The position numbers and the translations under genes were made by a program. DNA of 64,000 nt from JAJYTL01 sp046705265 (GTDB lineage: Bacteria > Pseudomonadota > Alphaproteobacteria > Ferrovibrionales > Ferrovibrionaceae): positions 20,270-84,269 of the forward strand of contig JBJKQL010000103.1 in NCBI GenBank assembly GCA_046705265.1, read 5' to 3'. This document shows positions 56,841-63,284 of the stretch, piece after piece (position 1 is the first letter of the stretch; every line of letters starts with the position of its first letter). The notes beneath the pieces were generated by a model. The model was not told the origin of the DNA. It made no database searches and saw nothing but the letters and a program-made list of their open reading frames with translations.

Positions 56841-56885
56841 TGGTGCCGGGTGAGGGATTTGAACCCCCGGCCTTCGGTTTACAAA
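56841..56885 (-). tRNA. tRNA-Thr(UGU) 3' fragment, positions 32-76 (attachment site)
   Basis: On the minus strand the sequence runs from TTTGTAA (an anticodon loop with UGU) through a 39-43 arm ACCGA, a five-base variable loop, a T arm GGGGG-TTCAAAT-CCCTC and the acceptor ACCCGGC to ACCA. Counting from T32 gives exactly A76, so it is a faithful tRNA 3' half with the CCA encoded. The 5' half, including the anticodon 5' arm TCGGT and the D arm, is missing: the upstream bases do not pair. This is what a tyrosine integrase that crosses over in the anticodon loop leaves at one end of an element. Confidence 0.85.
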
Positions 56886-57036
56886 TCTCCTGCCAAGCCG
56901 CTTAGGCGGCGTACTTCGGTTTACCTGTTAGCTCAAAAAGCGCCACAAACACTTTACAAACCTGCCATTTAGGCTTACCTTAGGTTACTAGGGTACACAG
57001 CCGTTAAGACGGTCATTCCGTTAGCTGGTGTTAGCT
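56872..57036 (+). repeat. Short direct repeats between the attachment site and the integrase
   Basis: The 11-bp sequence CTTCGGTTTAC from the tRNA fragment (56872-56882) recurs at 56914-56924. TTTACAAA followed by CCTGCC occurs at 56878 on and again at 56953 on, with a three-base difference. GTTAGCT is found at 56927, 57020 and 57030, the last two ten bases apart. They lie in the 176-bp gap before the integrase gene. They may be core-like or arm-type integrase sites, or regulator sites for int. Confidence 0.45.
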
Positions 57037-57061
57037 AGTTTACCGAGGGAGGCCAAAACCC

Positions 57062-58366
57062 ATGCCCAAAACCATCAAGAAAATCGTCCTCACCGACCGC
57101 AGTCTACAGGCAATGAAGCCCTCCAAGGAAGGCCGCATCGTCTGGGATGCCGCCCAGCCGGGCATGGCGGTCCGGATCGGACGCAAGGGGCGCCCAGCCT
57201 TCTACGTCGTGCGGCGCATGCCGGGTGCCCGGCAGCCGACGTGGCGCAAGCTCGGTGAATACCCAGACATCCAGCTCGGGCAGGCCCGCGAAGCGGTGCG
57301 CGAGGCGCTGAGGGCGATGACCGAGGGGACGGACCCCGCCGCGCTCGCGGAGGCGAAGCGTGTGGCCAAGGCCGATGCGGAGCGAGCCACGAAGGCCAAC
57401 AGCTTCCGCGCTGTCGCGGAGCAGTTCATTACGCGGCACGCGATGACAAAGCGGTCGGGCGAGCAGGTGGCTGGCGTGGTTCGGCGCGAGCTTGTCCCGG
57501 TGTGGGGCGACCGGCCTATTGGCGAGATCGCCAAGCGCGACGTCATCAAGCTGATCGAGGCCATCCTCGACCGCGGCGGCGAGAGGCCAGAGGCGGGAAG
57601 CCGACGCAAGGACGGCGGTCCGTATGCCGCGCGCCACGCTCTTTCTGCGGCGAGGAAGATGTTCAACTGGGCGGCTGGGCGCGACCTGATCCCCACTTCA
57701 CCGTGCGATCGGATAAAGGCAGCGGAGCTGCACGGGAGCCCGGCGGCGCGCACGCGAGTGCTGACCGACGACGAGATTCGCCGGGTGTGGCAAGCGGCCG
57801 AGGCGACGGATTACCCCTACGGGCCGCTCGTGAAGATGTTGTTGCTGACGGGGCAACGACGCGAAGAGATCGCGGGGGCGAAGTGGTCTGAGATCGATCT
57901 CGACAAGGGGCTCCTGACTATCGGTCCCGAGCGGATGAAGGCGAAGGCCGGACACAGTGTGCCGCTGACGGAGGCTGCCATCGAGATACTGAACTCGCTC
58001 CCGCGGTTCGTCGATCACGAGTGCGTGTTCCAGGGCCAATCGACCGACAAGCCGTTCTCGGGATTTTCCAAGGCCAAGAAGAGGCTCGACAAGGCGATCG
58101 GAGAGATAGAGCCCTTCACGCTCCATGATCTGAGGAGAACCGTCCGCACGCGCATGGCCGAACTCGGGGTGACGCCGTTTGTTGGCGAACTCGTGATCGC
58201 CCACACCCAGAAAGGCGTCCACGCGATCTACGACCTGCATCGCTACGAGAACGAGAAGCGCGACGCGCTGGAACTGTGGGAGAAACGGCTTCTCTCCATC
58301 GTCGCACCACCCCCGGCAGACGACGGCGGCAACGTCGTGCGATTGCCAAAGCGGGCGCCGGCATGA
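57062..58366 (+). CDS. int: Tyrosine integrase (P4-type)
   Basis: A 434-residue phage or island integrase. The N-terminal DUF4102-like arm-binding domain is within residues 1-90 (LTDRSLQAMKPSKEGRIVWDAAQPGMAVRIG). The core-binding part follows to about 220 (FRAVAEQFITRH). The catalytic domain has Arg in LLLTGQRREEIAGAKWSEID near 267, HDLRR in FTLHDLRRTVRTRM near 355, and the late His in VIAHTQKGVHAIYDLH with the nucleophile Tyr at residue 390. It lies 176 bp from the tRNA-Thr remnant and reads away from it, which is the normal position for a tRNA-targeting integrase. Its last bases overlap the next gene (ATGA). Confidence 0.95.
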   Translation: MPKTIKKIVLTDRSLQAMKPSKEGRIVWDAAQPGMAVRIGRKGRPAFYVVRRMPGARQPTWRKLGEYPDIQLGQAREAVREALRAMTEGTDPAALAEAKRVAKADAERATKANSFRAVAEQFITRHAMTKRSGEQVAGVVRRELVPVWGDRPIGEIAKRDVIKLIEAILDRGGERPEAGSRRKDGGPYAARHALSAARKMFNWAAGRDLIPTSPCDRIKAAELHGSPAARTRVLTDDEIRRVWQAAEATDYPYGPLVKMLLLTGQRREEIAGAKWSEIDLDKGLLTIGPERMKAKAGHSVPLTEAAIEILNSLPRFVDHECVFQGQSTDKPFSGFSKAKKRLDKAIGEIEPFTLHDLRRTVRTRMAELGVTPFVGELVIAHTQKGVHAIYDLHRYENEKRDALELWEKRLLSIVAPPPADDGGNVVRLPKRAPA

Positions 58367-58908
58367 ACAAGCCGCGCGAAGACACAGACACTGACGCGAA
58401 CTGGCTGAGCCGCGACGACTACGTCGCGAAGCTGGCCGAGGAGTGCCGTCTGTCGCGGGGAGCGGCGGAGGCCGCGGTCAACGACGCGCTCGCCTCGGGC
58501 CACGTCCGGCGTCGCGGGTACTACAGCGACGATCACCGAATCGGAGCATACGGACACGGCGAGCCGGATCCTGGCCCCGGACCGTCCGCGCCTCACCTGC
58601 CGCTCAAGCCGGCGTGGCTCGAACATAACCTCTATCAGACCGTCGAATACTCGGTCGCCGATCTGGACTATGAGACGAGGAGGTTTCGGCGGGTGCGAGT
58701 GAAGGCGCGCCCGAAGCTGGATCAGGAGACGGTGAATGGGCTGCTGATCGAGAAGGCGCGCGAGGAGATCGCGGCCGGCAAGGTGCTCAAGGACGCACGC
58801 GGCTTCTTGCGCCAGCACGGCGCGCGAGAAGATCAGGCGCGGACAGCAATCGAGGTCGCCCAGGCGAAGGAACTGATCGGCACGCGCGGACGTCCTCCAA
58901 ACGCGTAG
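58363..58908 (+). CDS. Hypothetical protein, coupled to int
   Basis: A 181-residue protein without a recognised family. It is charged, with about 50 N-terminal residues that could form a small helical DNA-binding fold (LSRDDYVAKLAEECRLSRGAAEAAVNDALASGHVRRRG) and a C-terminal helical stretch (ARGFLRQHGAREDQARTAIEVAQAKELIG). The DYVAKLA and SRGAAEAAV segments resemble a helix-turn-helix, but that is a weak impression. ATG overlaps the int stop, so it is translated with int. It could be an excision or regulatory partner. Confidence 0.6.
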   Translation: MNKPREDTDTDANWLSRDDYVAKLAEECRLSRGAAEAAVNDALASGHVRRRGYYSDDHRIGAYGHGEPDPGPGPSAPHLPLKPAWLEHNLYQTVEYSVADLDYETRRFRRVRVKARPKLDQETVNGLLIEKAREEIAAGKVLKDARGFLRQHGAREDQARTAIEVAQAKELIGTRGRPPNA

Positions 58909-58915
58909 TACCCAG

Positions 58916-58935
58916 AAATTCGCGCGCGCGAATTT
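58916..58935 (+). promoter_or_regulatory. Perfect 20-bp palindrome upstream of the AlpA-like gene
   Basis: AAATT, then five CG steps, then AATTT read identically on both strands. It is 78 bp before the start of the AlpA-like gene. The core alternates CG ten bases. Two further half-like copies of ATTTAGG follow at about 58932 and 58952. It could be a dimeric operator for phage regulation. No T run follows, so it is not a terminator. Confidence 0.45.
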
Positions 58936-59013
58936 AGGCGCGCGACATGCGATTTAGGTGACGTCGATAACCCGCGGTAATTTACCTCGCGTATACAGAC
59001 GGAGGTAATACCC

Positions 59014-59280
59014 GTGACCCATCGATTCATCAGCTATCCCGACCTTCCGAAGTACGGCGTGCCGCGGTTCAGTCGTAAGCATCTCCTCGACCTGATGAAA
59101 GCCGGCAAGTTTCCCTTGGCGCGGCAGATCAGCTCGAACCGCGTCGGCTGGATCGAGGCCGAGATCCTCGACTACGTCGCGTCGCGACCGGTCGCGAAAT
59201 CGCTGCAGAGGGCGGCGCCGGCATCAAGCGAAGACCCGCCACGAATGCGCCGCGGCGTGAAGGGCCACGCGGCGGCATGA
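59014..59280 (+). CDS. AlpA-like DNA-binding regulator
   Basis: An 88-residue protein of the AlpA/excisionase-like winged-helix group. It reads FISYPDLPKYGVPRFSRKHLLDLMKAGKFPLARQISSNRVGWIEAEILDYVASRPV, with the LPxYG and WxxxEIxxYVxSRP marks of AlpA proteins. These regulators activate or control int and excision in P4-like elements. The start is GTG at 59014 with GGAGGT seven bases ahead. It is near the start of the int region, and the palindrome upstream may be its own site. Confidence 0.8.
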   Translation: MTHRFISYPDLPKYGVPRFSRKHLLDLMKAGKFPLARQISSNRVGWIEAEILDYVASRPVAKSLQRAAPASSEDPPRMRRGVKGHAAA

Positions 59281-59306
59281 GGATCACACCCAGAAGGAGA
59301 AAACAG

Positions 59307-59591
59307 ATGTCTAAATTGTGGGACGATATCGGCGACGCGCTGTGGGCTCGTGAGCTTGCGGTAGCCGAAAGACGCTCGCGGCGCGCAGCGAAGAAAGCCG
59401 GGCTGGTCGCGAGAAAGTCACGGGTCCGTCTGCCCTCAATGAACAATCAAGGCGGCTTCGTGCTCCTCAATCCATGGAACAATCAAGGCGGCTTCGTGCT
59501 CCTCAAACCATGGAACAACTATGTGATTGACGGTGCCAACTTCGAGTTGACTCCGGAGGACGTGATCGAAATCTCCGAGGCTCGATCATGA
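59307..59591 (+). CDS. Small hypothetical protein with 12-residue tandem repeat
   Basis: A 94-residue protein of unknown function. The N terminus is basic and helical (LWDDIGDALWARELAVAERRSRRAAKKAG). In the middle, NNQGGFVLLNPW is followed directly by NNQGGFVLLKPW and a partial NN start of a third copy. The rest is ELTPEDVIEISEARS. AAGGAGA lies six bases before the ATG. The next gene overlaps by ATGA, so it sits in a small-gene operon of the element. No database family is recognised from the sequence. Confidence 0.6.
   Translation: MSKLWDDIGDALWARELAVAERRSRRAAKKAGLVARKSRVRLPSMNNQGGFVLLNPWNNQGGFVLLKPWNNYVIDGANFELTPEDVIEISEARS
59442..59513 (+). repeat. 36-bp tandem duplication within a small gene
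   Basis: Two head-to-tail copies of 36 bp (59442-59477 and 59478-59513) differ at one base (T to A). They keep the reading frame and code for a 12-residue unit. The first five bases of a third copy follow. Near-identity suggests a recent slippage duplication. Confidence 0.9.
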
Positions 59592-59752
59592 GACGACGTA
59601 GCAGCAAGAGATCAAACCGCCTCGTTCGGATTGGGGGCAAGCGCACCAACGAGACATCCAAGTGGATGCCGCTGTTCGATCTCGATGCTGTCGAGAAACG
59701 CGCGTCGGGCCCACGTAAGGCTGTCGCGGCCACAAAGAACAAATGGTCATGA
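59588..59752 (+). CDS. Small basic hypothetical protein, 54 residues
   Basis: A 54-residue frame starts ATG at 59588, overlapping the preceding stop by four bases (ATGA), and ends TGA at 59750-59752. The product is basic (RRRSSKRSNRLVRIGGKR at the start; GPRKAVAATKNKWS at the end) and has no cysteine or membrane segment. Overlap-coupling and basicity make it a plausible element gene. No family is recognised. Confidence 0.5.
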   Translation: MRRRSSKRSNRLVRIGGKRTNETSKWMPLFDLDAVEKRASGPRKAVAATKNKWS

Positions 59753-59770
59753 TTCAAAAAAATGGCAGCC

Positions 59771-59803
59771 AAAAAAATGGGCTGCCCACAAGGGAGCAGC
59801 CCA
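59771..59803 (-). terminator. Rho-independent terminator reading leftwards
   Basis: An eight-base stem with a ten-base loop at 59778-59803 is followed on the minus strand by seven T residues. On the plus strand no T run follows, so it serves transcription from right to left. No protein gene on that strand ends here, which supports the small RNA proposal. Confidence 0.6.
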
Positions 59804-59865
59804 CCAATGATCGCTTTTCCAATCTCAACAACGACGCGGTGCTGCGACAACAGCACGACCGCGAT
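59771..59865 (-). ncRNA. Candidate small RNA with two hairpins and a terminator
   Basis: On the minus strand an extended -10 box TGGTATATT (59872-59880) is followed about seven bases later by a candidate start near 59865. The transcript would contain a perfect GTGCTG/CAGCAC hairpin (59839-59856). It would end at an eight-base stem TGGGCTGC/GCAGCCCA (59778-59803) followed by seven T residues (59771-59777). A -35 box is not clear, which extended -10 promoters do not require. The interval has no convincing plus-strand gene. Length would be about 95 nt. Confidence 0.45.
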
Positions 59866-59933
59866 CTATCTAATATACCATCGCGGCGTGCGCAAGTTCT
59901 TGCATCGCGTCCTCCATCGAGGAGGACGTCGAA

Positions 59934-60119
59934 ATGTATTCTCAATCTCTCCACCCACTCGTCGTCTCGTTCGAGCCGGAAGACGGCGACCTCTTAAGCC
60001 GGCGTGATCGTCAGTTTCTTGCGAAACTGGCGTCGCGAGCGTTCGTCACCCCAGCGCAAGCCAATCGACTGCTTCGGATTTGGGGCGCCCTCCAGGTGGC
60101 AAAGGGGGCGGTGTCGTGA
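59934..60119 (+). CDS. Small hypothetical protein, 61 residues
   Basis: A 61-residue protein with a GGAGGACG ribosome site seven to ten bases before ATG at 59934. The sequence LLSRRDRQFLAKLASRAFVTPAQANRLLRIWGALQVAKG is helical and could be a small DNA-binding helix pair. Its stop overlaps the start of the next gene (GTGA), so the two are translationally coupled. The function is unknown; coupling suggests it works with the helix-turn-helix protein. Confidence 0.55.
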   Translation: MYSQSLHPLVVSFEPEDGDLLSRRDRQFLAKLASRAFVTPAQANRLLRIWGALQVAKGAVS

Positions 60120-60904
60120 ATGGGGTATGGACCGCCGCAGAGATCGACGATATCGAGCGCGCGTTCGCGCCTCGTCGATGCGCGGGTATGACCAAGCCGA
60201 AGCCGGACAGACGCGGCGACGACATCGAATTCGTCCATAAAGCCTGCCAACGCCCCTTCATCATCGTCACCAATCGGATGGTCGATCGCCTTGGATTACC
60301 GCTCGCCGCCTATCTTGGGCTCCTCCACAGCGAGGCGAGAAGCCGAAGCGGCTATGAAATCAGTGCAGGCTTCCCGGCCATCGAGGATGATGGAACGTTT
60401 GGGGTCGAGGCATCGCATCTCGCCGCGGTACTCGGGCTCGGCACCGCTCGCGTCGCGCAATACGACCAGTGGCTCGTGAAGCATCTTTTCGCCTGCATCG
60501 AGCGGGAACGGGGCTCCGACGAAAAGACGGTGAGGCTCAACCAGCGCGTCTTCAAGCACCGGCTTGGTGCCCCGACGGACGGACCCCACGTTCGACTGCC
60601 TCACGCCCTCACCCGTGTCATGGGCGTTGGGAGGGGCGCCACCCTGGCCGTCATGCTCGACCGGCGGCAGTGGCTCGCGGGTCGGAAAAGGCTCGATCCC
60701 GACGACAGCTTTGCCATGCGCCAGAGCACCATCGCGGACCGGCTGAGGCTCTCCCTCAACACCGTGGGCAAGTACCAGCGCGAGATGGCGGAGATGGGCA
60801 TCCTCACGATCCGGCGGGATCGAACCCCGCCGGCCAGAAACCGCATCCGGATCAACGCTGCCGAGCTGGCGAAACTGATCGGCCGGAACGACAGCGAGAT
60901 CTGA
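60116..60904 (+). CDS. Helix-turn-helix protein next to iterons, possible replication initiator
   Basis: A 262-residue protein. The C-terminal part has a clear winged-helix pattern: DSFAMRQSTIADRLRLSLNTVGKYQREMAEMGILTIRRD (about residues 200-240), as in GntR-like or initiator domains. The N-terminal part (PFIIVTNRMVDRLGLPLAAYLGLLHSEARSR, then FGVEASHLAAVLGLGTARVAQYDQWLVKHLFAC) looks like a further winged helix. GTG start at 60116 overlaps the previous stop. Just after the stop are direct repeats, which is the arrangement of a plasmid Rep gene and its origin. It may instead be a phage replication protein or a repressor. No catalytic motif is seen. Confidence 0.5.
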   Translation: MNGVWTAAEIDDIERAFAPRRCAGMTKPKPDRRGDDIEFVHKACQRPFIIVTNRMVDRLGLPLAAYLGLLHSEARSRSGYEISAGFPAIEDDGTFGVEASHLAAVLGLGTARVAQYDQWLVKHLFACIERERGSDEKTVRLNQRVFKHRLGAPTDGPHVRLPHALTRVMGVGRGATLAVMLDRRQWLAGRKRLDPDDSFAMRQSTIADRLRLSLNTVGKYQREMAEMGILTIRRDRTPPARNRIRINAAELAKLIGRNDSEI

Positions 60905-60905
60905 A

Positions 60906-61042
60906 TTTCTGCGTCATGGGACATGGCCGAAGATGGCCGGCATCCACCGGCGGATTGCAAAAATTTTTGCGTCACCACATCTAAGTTTTTGCGTATGACA
61001 TCTAAATTTTTGCGTCACCACATCTAAATTATTGCGTCATGG
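60906..61042 (+). repeat. Iteron-like direct repeats of about 22 bp
   Basis: Three consecutive units start at 60964, 60986 and 61007, of 22, 21 and 22 bp, built on TTTTTGCGT....ACATCTAAA. A fourth starts at 61029 (TTATTGCGTCA) and is incomplete, and a partial copy lies earlier (TTTCTGCGTCATGG at 60906). Units 1 and 3 are nearly identical; unit 2 has TATG instead of TCACC. The spacing of about two helical turns and the AT-rich TCTAAATTTTT junctions are typical of iterons. There are no spacers, so it is not a CRISPR. Confidence 0.7.
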
Positions 61043-61360
61043 AGAACCAAACGGAACCGTATACAGATCAACGTATTAGACAGGTTCACGCAAGCGATGA
61101 AGTCTTCTCTTAGTTTCTTAGAGATCTTATCTTAGGCGCAACTTGCGTTGCGCGAGAGCGGGAGAACATTGTTTTGGTGAAAGGATGACCTCCTGGAAAA
61201 ACATCCCTCCGTCTCTGGAAAATGGATGCCTGCCGTTCGCTCCTTGGATGGGAGATCGTCCCTGTCGCCCGCCCCAGCCCGGCCGGAGTTAGAGAGATCA
61301 AGATCGGAGAAGAGCCCGCTCCAGCGCGACGCCGCCGCCCCCATCGGACTCGCGACAAAA
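61043..61360. other. Interval after the iterons without a recognised gene
   Basis: AT-rich at first (TATACAGATCAACGTATTAGACAGG, three CTTAG copies at about 61110-61135), then GC-rich. A seven-base stem GCGCAAC/GTTGCGC with a four-base loop at 61136-61153 has no T run. No convincing frame is present; the convergent secreted protein ends at 61361. Its first half may belong to the replication origin. Confidence 0.4.
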
Positions 61361-62206
61361 TTACTTCCCAAAAACGATAGTGCCGCGTCCTTTTCCATCC
61401 CGAAATCTGCCGAATAGAACGTGAAGACCGTCCATGCTGGTGCCCCACACGCGGCCAGCCTTAGATACGACGGTGTAAATCCTGCCCCGTGTTGGGCGCA
61501 ATGTCTCAGTGCCGCGTGGAGGAGTGGGACGTTTCGGAAGCGGCGGGGCTGGGGGCGGTCTGTTCGGATCGGTCATTGATTTGACTGCGGCACTAGCACC
61601 AACGAGTGCGGCAGAGCCAGTTACGGCGCCCCCTGCACCAATCCAGATAGCCGCTGGGAGGCCAATGCCGCCAGTGGCAACGGTTACGGTTGCGATGGCC
61701 CCTCCACCAACGAGGGTTCCTCCGACAATCGACTCCGCACCCGCGACCCATCCCCAAAAGGGGTCTTTTCCGAATTTGATGACTTGGCGAAAGTTCATCT
61801 TTGTGTGACCCCGAGCGGCCGGATCATATAGCCAGTCGGACTTGCCGTTGACCTGGATCGTCTCGTCTCCTATCCGACCAAAGCCAGAGTACGCAATGAG
61901 CCAATCGTGATTGGCTTCTCTCCAAAGAAACCCAGAAACCCTGAGATGCACCTCACGCCCGCGTGCCATCCCCGTTTCTGTGAGAACCCAGTTTGGGTCG
62001 GAGTAAGTCGCAGACCAGGATAATTCTCGAATCTCCTCGCGAACTCGATCTTGAATGCTCGTTTGTGTTGCCAGTGAGCTTTCCGCGATCGTTGATATGA
62101 TCGCTGCGGTCTGTAATTGTGAAGAGGCGCGTGCTGAGGTTGATGCTAACAGAGTCGCGACGCTTATCGTGAAAACAGCGGCCAGAGCCGTAGCAGTGTT
62201 CCTCAT
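61361..62206 (-). CDS. Secreted glycine-rich protein of unknown function
   Basis: A 281-residue exported protein. MRNTATALAAVFTISVATLLASTSARA is a signal peptide with a likely cleavage after ARA. The middle (about 65-145) is a soluble domain with aromatic stretches (WSATYSDPNWVLTETGM, FLWREANHDWLIAYSGFGRIG). From about 150 to 210 lies a long Gly/Ala/Val stretch (SIVGGTLVGGGAIATVTVATGGIG and IGAGGAVTGSAALVGASAAV) that would be a membrane-inserting glycine zipper. A Pro-rich linker and a C-terminal SH3-like patch (YTVVSKAGRVWGT) end it. GGGGGGC is six bases before the ATG. It runs against all neighbours in the element and is probably a cargo gene; a toxin, adhesin or envelope role is possible but unsupported. 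Confidence 0.65.
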   Translation of the reverse strand: MRNTATALAAVFTISVATLLASTSARASSQLQTAAIISTIAESSLATQTSIQDRVREEIRELSWSATYSDPNWVLTETGMARGREVHLRVSGFLWREANHDWLIAYSGFGRIGDETIQVNGKSDWLYDPAARGHTKMNFRQVIKFGKDPFWGWVAGAESIVGGTLVGGGAIATVTVATGGIGLPAAIWIGAGGAVTGSAALVGASAAVKSMTDPNRPPPAPPLPKRPTPPRGTETLRPTRGRIYTVVSKAGRVWGTSMDGLHVLFGRFRDGKGRGTIVFGK

Positions 62207-62276
62207 TTTTTGCCCCCCCGAGATAAGCCGATCTCTTCTGTGATGTGGAAAGGCGCCCAACCGTCGCACCACCTCG

Positions 62277-62459
62277 TCATCTAGCAGGGCACTGAATTTC
62301 TCGACGATAATTCTGACATGCGGAGTTCCCGTTTGGCGCGGTAAGCCACCCTACTCCTGCGACGGGTTCATTTGAATTACCAATAATATCGATCAAGCCC
62401 TGGAAGAGAGCTGAAGCGCCACCGAATTTCAGCCGCCGGCTGACCGCGCACATCCTCAA
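62277..62459 (-). CDS. Possible 60-residue small ORF
   Basis: An ATG-TAG frame of 60 residues lies upstream of the secreted protein on the same strand. It reads LKFGGASALFQGLIDIIGNSNEPVAGVGWLTAPNG with two cysteines near the C terminus. No ribosome site is obvious and no family is recognised. It may be a real small gene coupled to the secreted protein, or chance. Confidence 0.25.
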   Translation of the reverse strand: MRMCAVSRRLKFGGASALFQGLIDIIGNSNEPVAGVGWLTAPNGNSACQNYRREIQCPAR

Positions 62460-62624
62460 TAATCGGACGCCCAGGAAAAAACAGGCCCTGCGCCAGTCAG
62501 TCTCTGGTCGGCCCCCATGCTTGCGCCTGCGTCCGCGTCATAATCCTCTCGCCCACGTTGTGATCTTTGGTTACGCTAACCAAAGCCCCAGTGATCACGC
62601 GCACTTGCAAATAATTGCAATCGC

Positions 62625-62653
62625 TTGCTTTTTAGACGACTGTGCGCTATGTT
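62625..62653 (+). promoter_or_regulatory. Candidate promoter of the terminase operon
   Basis: TTGCTT (62625-62630) and TATGTT (62648-62653) are 17 bases apart, each matching four of six sigma-70 consensus bases. They lie 54 bp before the first gene of the packaging module, in the otherwise gene-free 62460-62706 interval. Confidence 0.4.
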
Positions 62654-62706
62654 GCGCCCGATTTTCAGAGTTGGGCTAACAACTGGCTAACGAAAGGTGA
62701 TTTTGG

Positions 62707-63132
62707 ATGGTCGCGACCGCCGCGAAAACTGCCCACGAGATAGGCCCGTATTCGCGGCCCCTTGCCCTGGCGAAGCTCGACGGAAGGACCAGGGAAGCGG
62801 CCCTGATGCGCCGGGTCCGCGCCGAACTCACCGCGCACGTGGGCGGATCGCCGACCTTTCCCCAGCGCCTCTTGATCGAACGCTGCGCGGTGTTGTCCCT
62901 CAGGCTCGCCAAGATCGACGAGGCGATCCTCGCGGGTGACCAGCTCACGCTGCACGATAATCAACACGCGATAGCCTGGCACAACGCCCTCCGGCGGTCC
63001 CTGGACGCTCTCGGCCTCGAACCGGCCGCCTCCCCACCTGAAGATCCGATGGGCCGGCTGAACGATTATCTGCGCCGTGCCGCGGCCGAGCGCGAGCGCG
63101 AGCGCTCCGAGCCGGTCATGGATCGGCTCTAG
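62707..63132 (+). CDS. Hypothetical phage protein upstream of terminase
   Basis: A 141-residue protein. The N terminus has GPYSRPLALAKLDGRTREAALMRRVRAELTAHVGGSPTFPQRLLIERCAVLSLRLAKIDEAI, and later HAIAWHNALRRSLDALGLEPA. I recall this type from genomes where it precedes a terminase large subunit; it may be a terminase small subunit or a packaging accessory, which fits the helical composition. AAAGGTG lies six bases before the ATG. It is 152 bp upstream of the terminase. Confidence 0.6.
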   Translation: MVATAAKTAHEIGPYSRPLALAKLDGRTREAALMRRVRAELTAHVGGSPTFPQRLLIERCAVLSLRLAKIDEAILAGDQLTLHDNQHAIAWHNALRRSLDALGLEPAASPPEDPMGRLNDYLRRAAAERERERSEPVMDRL

Positions 63133-63284
63133 CCGATGAACCGGGGGGCGCGTGACGTGGCCGTTTTCCCGCTGCTACAGCGCATCCTCGCGTTGCCCGC
63201 CATAGCGCCACGCCCTCGCTGCGAGATCGCGCCCCACGGGCCTGCGACGGCCTGCCACGGTCGGTTCGCAAGGAGTACTGCACC

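Noticed and set aside
56886..57000. 5' half of tRNA-Thr next to the 3' fragment
   Set aside because: No D arm, no anticodon 5' strand (TCGGT) and no acceptor GCCGGGT are found to the right; the gene is truly truncated here.
59743..59997. 84-codon plus-strand frame overlapping the candidate small RNA
   Set aside because: No ribosome site, unusual composition (Gln, Asn, Ser, Arg), and it crosses the terminator hairpin and the start of the next gene, which has a good ribosome site of its own.
60906..61042. CRISPR array
   Set aside because: The repeats are adjoining with no unique spacers and only three to four units; they are iteron-like.
61136..61153. Stem-loop GCGCAAC/GTTGCGC as a terminator
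   Set aside because: No T run on either strand.
61301..61316. Similarity to a sequencing adapter (AGATCGGA..AGAGC)
   Set aside because: Two extra bases interrupt the match and the flanks are normal genomic sequence; chance.
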